From: CAJJDF01 sp965657945 | Lineage (GTDB): Bacteria > Bacteroidota > Bacteroidia > Flavobacteriales_D > CAJJDF01 | Length of the DNA stretch: 47,626 nucleotides | Direction: 5' to 3' | NCBI GenBank assembly: GCA_965657945.1 | Contig: CBFHPW010000018.1 | Location: 1-47,626 of the forward strand | In this document: positions 41,223 through 47,626 of the stretch, one piece after another | How positions within the stretch are numbered: the stretch's first letter is position 1 | Layout of the letters: the number at the start of each line of letters is the position of its first letter | Position numbers and translations under genes: made by a program | The notes under the pieces: model-generated | The model's input: only the letters and a program-made list of their open reading frames with translations | Databases searched by the model: none | Told to the model about the DNA's origin: nothing

Positions 41223-41516
41223 TTGAATATCAATCGACATAAGTTAAGAGGAAGTATTTACCATTTCTGTGCAGTTGTTTTTGGTCTTGTTTCTCTTATA
41301 GGTATGGCATAGCTTACCCTGTTTTTCTTTCTTGATTCTATTTCTTGGCAAAGCTTTTATCAATACCTCATGTTTTTAGTTTTGTATGGAGCAATAGGTT
41401 TTGTTGCCTTTCTTTTTTATGGGTCAGCCCAAATTTATTTGAAAGGCCCTTCCCCTGAAAGAAAAGAATTTGAAAGAATAAGAAAAGAGACCAATCGTAG
41501 AAGGAATCAATTTTGA
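41223..41516 (+). pseudogene. Small two-TM membrane protein gene interrupted by in-frame TAG
   Basis: Reading from TTG at 41223, one frame gives MNINRHKLRGSIYHFCAVVF, then GLVSLIGMA and an amber codon at 41310-41312. The same frame continues with LTLFFFLDSISWQSFYQYLM, FLVLYGAIGFVAFLFYGSAQ and IYLKGPSPERKEFERIRKET, and stops at TGA 41514. Ignoring the TAG, this is a coherent roughly 96-residue protein with two or three hydrophobic segments and a basic C-terminal tail. Apart from this frame the 369-base gap between endonuclease I and comM shows no gene. It could be a recent nonsense mutant, a sequencing error, or a shorter gene from the ATG at 41370 (48 aa). No family was recognised. Confidence 0.4.
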
Positions 41517-41573
41517 TTAGGAAGTAAGTTTTAATTTATTTCAGTATATTGTTAGATAACCGAAATTAAAATT

Positions 41574-43112
41574 ATGCTAGTAAAGACCTATGGATGTGCC
41601 GTTTTTGGCATTGAAGCCACTATCATTACCGTAGAAGTAAACATAACGAATGGAGTTAATTTTTTCTTGGTTGGACTGCCAGATTCTGCTGTAAAAGAAA
41701 GCCAACAAAGGATACAAGCTGCCCTAAAAAACAACGGATACAAAATTCCTGTGAAGGAGATTACCGTGAACATGGCGCCAGCAGATATTCGTAAAGAAGG
41801 ATCGGCCTACGACCTTACTTTGGCCATAGGGATTTTAGCTGCAACAGAGCAAATTCAATTTGACAAAGTCGGAGAATATTTAATCATGGGAGAACTTTCC
41901 TTAGATGGAAGTTTACAGCCTTTAAAAGGCGTATTGCCCATTGCCATTGAAGCTAGAAAACACGGTTTAAAAGGAATCATTCTACCGAAACAAAATGCTA
42001 GAGAGGCTGCTATTGTGGACGAGCTAGAGGTGTATGGTGTAGAGAATATCAAAGAGGTAATAGACTTCTTTAATGAAGAGAAGGAGCTGAAAAAAACTGT
42101 TGTTAACACAAGAGAAGAATTTTATACTAAATTGCTTGAAAGCGACTTAGACTTTAAAGATGTGAAAGGACAGCAAAACATCAAACGAGCATTTGAAATT
42201 GCCGCTGCTGGCGGACACAACATTATTTTGATTGGCCCACCAGGAGCAGGCAAAAGTATGCTGGCAAAACGATTGCCTACTATTTTACCTCCTTTCACAC
42301 TTCAGGAATCTCTGGAAACCACGAAGATTCATTCGGTTACGGGAAGTCTAGATTCCAATGAGGCTTTGATGTCATCACGGCCTTTTCGAAAACCTCATCA
42401 TACCATCTCTGATGTGGCATTAGTTGGAGGTGGAGCTTTTCCTCAGCCAGGCGAAATATCTTTGGCTCACAACGGAGTATTGTTTTTAGATGAATTGCCC
42501 GAATACAAAAGAACGGTTTTGGAGGTAATGCGCCAACCCTTAGAAGATAGAAAAGTGACTATTTCGAGAGCAAAATTCACCGTGGATTATCCGGCAAGTT
42601 TTATGTTGGTAGCGGCTATGAATCCTTGCCCATGTGGGTATTACAACCATCCCGAAAAAGATTGTGTTTGTTCTCCAGGAGTGGTACAAAAATATTTGAA
42701 CAAAATATCTGGACCTTTGTTAGACAGAATTGATTTGCACGTGGAAGTAACTCCCGTAAATTTTGATGAATTGGCGAGTTCAGAAAATACAGAAAACTCT
42801 TCATCAATTCGCGAGAGAGTGATTGCGGCTAGGGAAATCCAGGAAAAACGGTTTGAGAAATCGGACCATGTATTTGCCAATGCACACATGGAATCCAAAA
42901 AACTGAGAGAAGTATGCCAAATTGGTTCAGACTCTGTTGCTTTGCTTAAAACTGCTATGGAAAAATTGGGTCTTTCTGCCAGGGCTTACGATAGGATTTT
43001 GAAAGTAAGTAGAACGATAGCTGATTTATCAGGAAGTAATGATATACAAGCGGCTCATATTGCCGAAGCCATTCAATACCGCAGTTTGGATAGAGAAAAT
43101 TGGGCGGGTTGA
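41574..43112 (+). CDS. comM: YifB/ComM family Mg-chelatase-like AAA+ ATPase
   Basis: This 512-aa protein is the ComM/YifB helicase family; ComM promotes branch migration of invading DNA during natural transformation. The N-terminal Lon-like domain starts LVKTYGCAVFGIEATIITVE and contains NMAPADIRKEGSAYDL. The AAA+ core has Walker A GPPGAGKS (221-228), RPFRKPHHTISDVALVGGG and LFLDELPEY. The cysteine-rich segment MNPCPCGYYNHPEKDCVCSP and the C-terminal GLSARAYDRILKVSRTIADL are family-typical. YifB is found in many bacteria not known to be competent, so competence here is an open point. It converges with the DUF3817 gene. Confidence 0.94.
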   Translation: MLVKTYGCAVFGIEATIITVEVNITNGVNFFLVGLPDSAVKESQQRIQAALKNNGYKIPVKEITVNMAPADIRKEGSAYDLTLAIGILAATEQIQFDKVGEYLIMGELSLDGSLQPLKGVLPIAIEARKHGLKGIILPKQNAREAAIVDELEVYGVENIKEVIDFFNEEKELKKTVVNTREEFYTKLLESDLDFKDVKGQQNIKRAFEIAAAGGHNIILIGPPGAGKSMLAKRLPTILPPFTLQESLETTKIHSVTGSLDSNEALMSSRPFRKPHHTISDVALVGGGAFPQPGEISLAHNGVLFLDELPEYKRTVLEVMRQPLEDRKVTISRAKFTVDYPASFMLVAAMNPCPCGYYNHPEKDCVCSPGVVQKYLNKISGPLLDRIDLHVEVTPVNFDELASSENTENSSSIRERVIAAREIQEKRFEKSDHVFANAHMESKKLREVCQIGSDSVALLKTAMEKLGLSARAYDRILKVSRTIADLSGSNDIQAAHIAEAIQYRSLDRENWAG

Positions 43113-43126
43113 TTGATTACAGCGGA

Positions 43127-43405
43127 TTAACTTAGTTTTATGTATTTCTTCTCCACCCAAAAAGTGCCAAACGGAATTACCGAGGCTAAACACACTAAGG
43201 CAAATGTTTTGTTGCTCCATTTTTGGCCGTCTTTGATTAAAAAACCGATTATTAAGTATCCAACGAACAATAAGCCATGTGGCATTCCTAGTGCTTTGAC
43301 CCATGTGTCGTTATCGAATAGATATTTTAAGGGAACTCCAATACCCAATAGAAGTAAATACGAGATTCCTTCGAGAAAAGCTGTTATTCTAAAAATTAGC
43401 GTCAT
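43127..43405 (-). CDS. DUF3817 small membrane protein
   Basis: This 92-aa protein of the DUF3817 family has a FRITAFLEGISYLLLLGIGV opening, the PLKYLF and MPHGLLFVGYL motifs, and three predicted helices in all. The function is unknown. It starts 4 bases after the YdeI-like gene on the same strand and is the last gene of the pccB-ydeI-DUF3817 group. It converges with comM, 14 bases away. Confidence 0.88.
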   Translation of the reverse strand: MTLIFRITAFLEGISYLLLLGIGVPLKYLFDNDTWVKALGMPHGLLFVGYLIIGFLIKDGQKWSNKTFALVCLASVIPFGTFWVEKKYIKLS

Positions 43406-43409
43406 AGGA

Positions 43410-43931
43410 TTATAATTTATTTGATTTTATAAATTCATTCATTTCAGCAAAATCCAAAGCTCCATTTACTTCGGTTAAATAGCGGGTAATGAGAATTGCT
43501 TTTTTTATTCTAGAATCAGAAGTTTTAGGCTTACCAATTATATACAGTAAACTACGTTGTTTTCCGGGAGAAAGAGAGTGAAAAAGTTTTTCTACTTCTG
43601 GATCTTGAGCTATTATTTCAGCCATTTCTTCAGGCATAGGCATACCATATTTACTTTTATCTTCCTCCAGCACAACTGATAGATTTTCGCCCATCACAAC
43701 CCCTAGTTTTTTCTGTGTAGTTTTGTTTACCATCACATAATAGGTTCCGTCTCCTTTAGAAAGTAAGGCGCAATGTGTTTTTACTTTGCCGTTGATGGTA
43801 CAAATGAGCCTAGCTATTTTGCTGCTTTTTATTTGCTGAACCATGTCATCCTCCACTACCACGTGACCTCCCCAAACATTGGAAGCATCAAAATTTTGAA
43901 GAGGAGAATTAAACTGCCACATCCTTTTCAA
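43410..43931 (-). CDS. YdeI/OmpD-associated family protein with DUF1905
   Basis: This 173-aa soluble protein has two parts. A DUF1905-type small beta barrel covers residues 1 to about 90 (VWGGHVVVEDDMVQQI, ICTINGKVKTHCALLSKGDG, VMVNKTTQKKLGV). A YdeI-type C-terminal helical region has FHSLSPGKQRSLLYIIGKPK and SRIKKAILITRYL. Members are annotated as bacteriocin-protection or OmpD-associated proteins, but the mechanism is not known. It abuts pccB with no gap (pccB stop at 43932) and precedes DUF3817 by 4 bases. Confidence 0.85.
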   Translation of the reverse strand: MKRMWQFNSPLQNFDASNVWGGHVVVEDDMVQQIKSSKIARLICTINGKVKTHCALLSKGDGTYYVMVNKTTQKKLGVVMGENLSVVLEEDKSKYGMPMPEEMAEIIAQDPEVEKLFHSLSPGKQRSLLYIIGKPKTSDSRIKKAILITRYLTEVNGALDFAEMNEFIKSNKL

Positions 43932-45473
43932 TTACATTGGGATATTTCCGTGCTTCTTTTTTGGAAGCGTTACCGCTTTGTTTTTTAACATACCAAATGC
44001 CTTGATTAGTTTTTCTCTGGTGTGCTGAGGCTCTATTACTTCATCTACATATCCTCTTGCCGCTGCATTGTATGGATTAGCAAATAATTCTGCGTATTCT
44101 GCCTCTTTCTCTTGCCATTTTGTCTCAGGATTTTCTGCGGAAGAAATTTCTCTTTTAAAAATAATTTCCGAAGCACCTTTTGCTCCCATTACAGCAATTT
44201 CTGCACTTGGCCAAGCGTAATTCATATCTGCACCGATGTGTTTAGAATTCATTACATCGTAAGCCCCACCGTATGCTTTTCTGGTAATCACTGTAATTCT
44301 TGGAACTGTTGCTTCGCAAAAAGCGTACAATAATTTGGCTCCATTTTTTATGATTCCATTCCATTCTTGATCGGTTCCTGGTAAGAAACCTGGCACGTCT
44401 TCAAACACCAAAAGCGGAATATTAAAACAATCGCAATACCTCACAAATCGAGCTGCTTTTTCGGAAGCTTTATTATCCAATACTCCTGCCAAAAATGCTG
44501 GTTGGTTTGCAACGATACCGATACTTTTTCCACCCAAGAGTCCGAAACCGACTACAATGTTTTCTGCATAATCCTTGTGTACTTCAAAAAACGACTCTTT
44601 ATCGATAGTAGAAGAAATTACTTCTTTCATGTCGTAAGGTTGATTTGGATTTTGAGGAATTATTTCGTTGAGCGATGGCCTTGTTTCATCTCCAGCTTCA
44701 TACTCATATTGTGGAGATTCTTCTTCACAGTTTTGAGGAATATAGCGCATCAAGTCTTTAATTTCTTTGATACAAGCCAATTCATTTTCACTTGTAAAAT
44801 GAGTTACTCCTGACTTGGTAGAGTGAGTACTTGCTCCTCCTAATTCCTCAGAGGTTACCTCCTCGTGGGTAACTGTTTTTACTACGTTTGGTCCTGTCAC
44901 AAACATATAAGAAGAGTTTTCTACCATAAAGATAAAATCGGTAAGGGCAGGCGAGTAAACAGCTCCTCCTGCGCATGGTCCCATAATAGCTGATAGCTGA
45001 GGAATTACTCCACTTGCTAATGTGTTTTTGTAAAAAATATCTGCATACCCACCCAGTGATACTACACCTTCTTGAATTCTGGCACCACCAGAATCATTTA
45101 ATCCAATAACGGGCGCTCCATTTTCCATGGCCAAATCCATAATTCTACAAATTTTTTGAGCATGAGCTTCTGCAAGCGAACCTCCCAATACAGTAAAATC
45201 TTGCGAAAAAACATAGACTGTTCTTCCTTCTATGGTTCCAAAACCGGTTACAACACCATCGCCCAAAAACTTGGTTTTGTCCAGTCCAAAATTGGTAGAA
45301 CGGTGAGTCACAAACATTCCAATTTCTTCAAACGAGCCTTCATCCAACAAAAAGTGAATTCTTTCTCTGGCAGTTAGCTTTCCTTTGGCATGTTGTTTTT
45401 CAATTCGTTCTGTTCCTCCCCCCAAGAGGGCTTCGGCTTTTTTTTCATTGAGTTGAGCAATTTTGTTTTTCAT
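43932..45473 (-). CDS. pccB: Acyl-CoA carboxylase beta (carboxyltransferase) subunit, PccB-like
   Basis: This carboxyltransferase subunit moves carboxyl from biotin to propionyl-CoA or a related acyl-CoA. The 513-aa length from the ATG at 45473 (MKNKIAQLNEKKAEALLGGG) is standard; the frame continues 41 codons upstream to 45596 but that part is unlike the family. Motifs seen are GKLTARERIHFLLDEGSFEE, NDSGGARIQEGVVSLGGYAD, GPCAGGAVYSPALTDF, VPGFLPGTDQEWNG and TVITRKAYGGAYDVM. The biotin-carrying alpha subunit is not in the window. Methylmalonyl-CoA decarboxylase alpha subunits share this fold, so the substrate and direction are not certain. Confidence 0.93.
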   Translation of the reverse strand: MKNKIAQLNEKKAEALLGGGTERIEKQHAKGKLTARERIHFLLDEGSFEEIGMFVTHRSTNFGLDKTKFLGDGVVTGFGTIEGRTVYVFSQDFTVLGGSLAEAHAQKICRIMDLAMENGAPVIGLNDSGGARIQEGVVSLGGYADIFYKNTLASGVIPQLSAIMGPCAGGAVYSPALTDFIFMVENSSYMFVTGPNVVKTVTHEEVTSEELGGASTHSTKSGVTHFTSENELACIKEIKDLMRYIPQNCEEESPQYEYEAGDETRPSLNEIIPQNPNQPYDMKEVISSTIDKESFFEVHKDYAENIVVGFGLLGGKSIGIVANQPAFLAGVLDNKASEKAARFVRYCDCFNIPLLVFEDVPGFLPGTDQEWNGIIKNGAKLLYAFCEATVPRITVITRKAYGGAYDVMNSKHIGADMNYAWPSAEIAVMGAKGASEIIFKREISSAENPETKWQEKEAEYAELFANPYNAAARGYVDEVIEPQHTREKLIKAFGMLKNKAVTLPKKKHGNIPM

Positions 45474-45641
45474 AAGTTCAGGATTGTTTCCTTGTGATTT
45501 GAGAGTCAAATTTAAAACAATTTTATCCAAATCGGGAAGTTTGAACCTCAAATACCTATATTTAATTTCTTGAACCAAAAGACTTATTTTTCTCATAGAT
45601 CATGAGAATAAAAAGGGAATAATTTTTGATAAAGTAGAACC

Positions 45642-47081
45642 ATGAAAAAACCACTTTTTAACCTTGGACTGACCCGCAGAATTTATGTGGCGATGCTTGC
45701 CGTGGTTCTTATTTCTTCTTTTGCAATTGCACTTTTTACAGCTGTTTTTTTCAAGAATCAAAATGAAAAATATCACCTGAGTAGGTTAGAGAGAAAAGAG
45801 AAAAGGGTGGCAAATTCCATTAAATATTTTACCGACAAATATGAGGTGCAAAAAGACTTGAATTCTGTGTCGCGTGATTTTTATGAAAAAATAGAAGAGC
45901 TTTCCAAGGAGAATGAAATGGAGCTAAAAATCTATAATACGAATGGAAAAATATTGTTGTCGCTAGACAAAGAGTTGAATCCAAAGGATAGTATTCCAAT
46001 TGACATATTTAATTTTATTTTTGAGGCAAAAGATTCATTTTACATTCATCAAAAGAGTAAAACTAACCTTGCAACTTATTCAGTACTAAAGAATAGATTA
46101 GGAGAAAATATCGGTATTTTGAATGTACCGAATTATGATTTTTCAACGAGTAGTATTGAAACGAATTCATTTTATCGAACCCTCATTGAATTGTATATTG
46201 TTTTGCTTGTTGCAACAGGTGTTTTTGCTTTCTTTTTGTCAAAAAATATCACGAAATCATTGAGACTCATTGGTGATAAAATGAAAAGTGTGTCGATAAA
46301 CAAGAAGAATGAAAAATTGTCTTGGCGAAATAAAGATGAAATAGGCGAGCTGGTAAATCGGTACAACACAATGGTGGATGAGCTAGAGCAAAGTGCTGAT
46401 TTATTGGCTGAGTCAGAGAGGGAAACAGCTTGGAGAGAAATGGCAAAGCAAGTCGCTCATGAGATAAAAAACCCATTGACACCAATGAAACTCAATGTTC
46501 AGTTTTTGGAACAATCGTTGAAGCCTGATGCCCCAGATTTTAATGAAAAAATTTCCAGATTTTCCAAGAAAATGATTACACAGATTGACGTTCTTACCGA
46601 AATTGCAAATGAGTTTTCTAGTTTTGCAAAGATGCCAAACACTTCACTTTCAGACGTAAATTTACGCTTAATTTTGAGAGATGCTCTAGGTACTTTTGAC
46701 AACGAAATAAAAGTGGTGAAGGAGTTAAATGGAATAGAAGAAGCCAAAATCAAAGGAGACGAAAGTCAGCTGATTAGGGTGTTCAATAATTTGCTAAAAA
46801 ATTCGTCCCAAGCTATTCCAGAAAATAGAATTGGGGTTATTCAGGTTATTTTGACCGAATCCGAAACTGATTTCTTGGTGGAGATAAAGGACAATGGGAA
46901 GGGAATTTCTCCTGAGCAATATGATAAGATTTTTACGCCTAATTTCACCACTAAATCATCTGGAAGTGGATTGGGATTAGCCATTGTAAAAAACATCATA
47001 AAAAATCACGGTGGATCTATTCGCTTTGAAAGTAAATTGGAGGTTGGTACTTCTTTTTTCTTGAAGTTGCCTAAGGGGTAA
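45642..47081 (+). CDS. Sensor histidine kinase, NtrY-like with HAMP
   Basis: This 479-aa kinase has two transmembrane helices (about residues 15-37 and 181-200) bounding an extracytoplasmic region of about 140 residues. A HAMP linker follows (about 200-255), then the phosphoacceptor helix MAKQVAHEIKNPLTPMKLNV with His273. The ATP-binding domain has LIRVFNNLLKNSSQAIPE, VEIKDNGKGISPEQYDKIF and SGLGLAIVKNIIKNHGG. The AWREMAKQVAHEIKNPLTP block is typical of NtrY-type kinases, which usually pair with sigma-54-type regulators. The only such regulator here (30398-31567) is 14 kb away, so pairing is speculative. The gene is divergent from pccB. Confidence 0.92.
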   Translation: MKKPLFNLGLTRRIYVAMLAVVLISSFAIALFTAVFFKNQNEKYHLSRLERKEKRVANSIKYFTDKYEVQKDLNSVSRDFYEKIEELSKENEMELKIYNTNGKILLSLDKELNPKDSIPIDIFNFIFEAKDSFYIHQKSKTNLATYSVLKNRLGENIGILNVPNYDFSTSSIETNSFYRTLIELYIVLLVATGVFAFFLSKNITKSLRLIGDKMKSVSINKKNEKLSWRNKDEIGELVNRYNTMVDELEQSADLLAESERETAWREMAKQVAHEIKNPLTPMKLNVQFLEQSLKPDAPDFNEKISRFSKKMITQIDVLTEIANEFSSFAKMPNTSLSDVNLRLILRDALGTFDNEIKVVKELNGIEEAKIKGDESQLIRVFNNLLKNSSQAIPENRIGVIQVILTESETDFLVEIKDNGKGISPEQYDKIFTPNFTTKSSGSGLGLAIVKNIIKNHGGSIRFESKLEVGTSFFLKLPKG

Positions 47082-47098
47082 GGGGTTTTGTTTTTCAC

Positions 47099-47125
47099 GT
47101 CATTCTGATTTTATTTCAGAATCTC
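47099..47125. repeat. Hairpin repeat of the GTCATCCTGA family, copy 4
   Basis: A 7-bp stem, ATTCTGA (47102-47108) with TCAGAAT (47116-47122), encloses loop TTTTATT and is framed by GTC and CTC as in the 21607 copy. It lies 17 bases after the NtrY-like kinase gene and could stop transcription between that gene and the convergent M28 peptidase gene. Confidence 0.65.
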
Positions 47126-47213
47126 TACCCATTCAAAATAACTTTTATGGTATTATAGAAATCTACTTTGCTAAATCCTAAATCAAGTTTAGGTTGAAAG
47201 ATGAATGGATTTT

Positions 47214-47626
47214 TTAAAAAGAATTCACAAACTCGACAATCAGTTTATGTAAATCGTCAAACTCGGTAAGTGGAAGAGTTTCTGGACGATCTAGGATATC
47301 GTGATAATACGTAACTCCGCCAAGTGTATACATGAAAAATGAAGGAACTCCAGCCTCTTCAAACCAATAATGGTCACTGTTGGCGGCTTTTCCTCTTGGT
47401 TTTATTTGTTTTAACAGATTTTCTTTACCATTTATTTTCTTTAGTTTTTCAAATTCTTTGGGATGCTCCGTAGAGTTAACTACTTGAATTCCTTCCGACC
47501 CTGTTCCCATTAAGTCTACATTCAACAAAAATTTCATTCTATCCAATGGAATTATTGGGTTTTCAACGTAATATTTGGACCCCAAAAGTCCAGCTTCTTC
47601 GCCACCAAATGCAATAAATAAAACAG
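47214..47626 (-). CDS. M28 family metallopeptidase, 5'-truncated
   Basis: Only the C-terminal 137 or so residues are in the window; the frame is open to the right edge. The segment VLFIAFGGEEAGLLGSKYY carries the conserved Glu-Glu of M28 aminopeptidases (general base and zinc ligand). NVDLMGTGSEG supplies the following acidic ligand, ANSDHYWFEEAGVPSFFMYT the loop, and YYHDILDRPETL the terminal zinc-binding His. The family comprises exported zinc aminopeptidases that trim peptides. The shorter start at 47585 is internal and should not be used. Signal sequence and N-terminal domains lie outside. Confidence 0.9.
   Translation of the reverse strand, partial: VLFIAFGGEEAGLLGSKYYVENPIIPLDRMKFLLNVDLMGTGSEGIQVVNSTEHPKEFEKLKKINGKENLLKQIKPRGKAANSDHYWFEEAGVPSFFMYTLGGVTYYHDILDRPETLPLTEFDDLHKLIVEFVNSF

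Noticed and set aside
45474..45596. 41-codon N-terminal extension of the carboxyltransferase subunit
   Set aside because: The sequence before MKNKIAQLNEKK is unlike the family and would make the protein longer than usual; it overlaps the presumed promoter region facing the divergent kinase gene.
30398..47081. Pairing of the sigma-54-type regulator with the NtrY-like kinase at 45642
   Set aside because: The family types fit, but the genes are 14 kb apart in separate transcripts and nothing in the sequence links them.
1..47626. tRNA, rRNA, riboswitch and origin (DnaA-box) search by eye
   Set aside because: No cloverleaf, rRNA segment, known riboswitch or cluster of TTATCCACA boxes was seen. 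A covariance-model scan was not possible, so small RNAs could be missed.

Overview
The window is chromosomal DNA from a member of the Bacteroidota, most likely a Flavobacteriales lineage. The evidence is AT-rich sequence and perfect TAnnTTTG -7 promoter boxes ahead of several genes. It also holds two type IX secretion cargo proteins (one with a type A tail, one with a type B tail) and genes of lineage-typical form: the long three-domain IspG, DUF4175, IPExxxVDY and a YbeY with a HGxLHLxGxxD motif. Gene density is high, most genes are housekeeping, and I saw no tRNA, rRNA, CRISPR array or prophage.

Left part (1-8000, minus strand): a truncated outer-membrane-type protein and a DUF2147 protein; then a gene-free stretch with three parS-like palindromes directly 3' of mnmG; then the mnmG, ybeY, RsbW-like ATPase and DUF4175 group. 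Divergent from it on the plus strand (8100-14900) are mfd, tsaE, an alanine dehydrogenase, a glycosyltransferase and rnhB. A two-TM sensor kinase runs convergent to rnhB. A crotonase and a polysaccharide flippase follow.

Carotenoid block (18326-21583, minus strand): four translationally coupled genes (crtZ, a CrtD-like desaturase, cruF, fused crtYcd). Together they could turn lycopene into a monocyclic 1'-hydroxy carotenoid of the saproxanthin type; the early genes crtE, crtB and crtI are not in the window. It is followed by dut, a repeat-rich intergenic region, nif3, a MORN-repeat protein, an S41 protease and a DUF1573 protein.

Right part (26900-47626): an ECF sigma, small membrane protein and Spy/CnrX-like sensor module; a tandem formylglycine-enzyme-like protein; a sigma-54-type response regulator without a DNA-binding domain; and a REP-associated tyrosine transposase flanked by long palindromes of a family that has a third copy 1.3 kb upstream. 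Then come ispG, a type B T9SS cargo protein, typA, an IPExxxVDY protein, pyk, a secreted endonuclease I, a small gene apparently broken by an in-frame amber codon, comM, a pccB, ydeI and DUF3817 group, an NtrY-like kinase and a truncated M28 peptidase.

The most interesting items are the parS cluster, the RAYT with co-varying palindromes, the saproxanthin-type operon, and the Cnr-like sigma module. None of them is clearly a wholly undescribed system. All calls come from reading motifs by eye; no database search was run.
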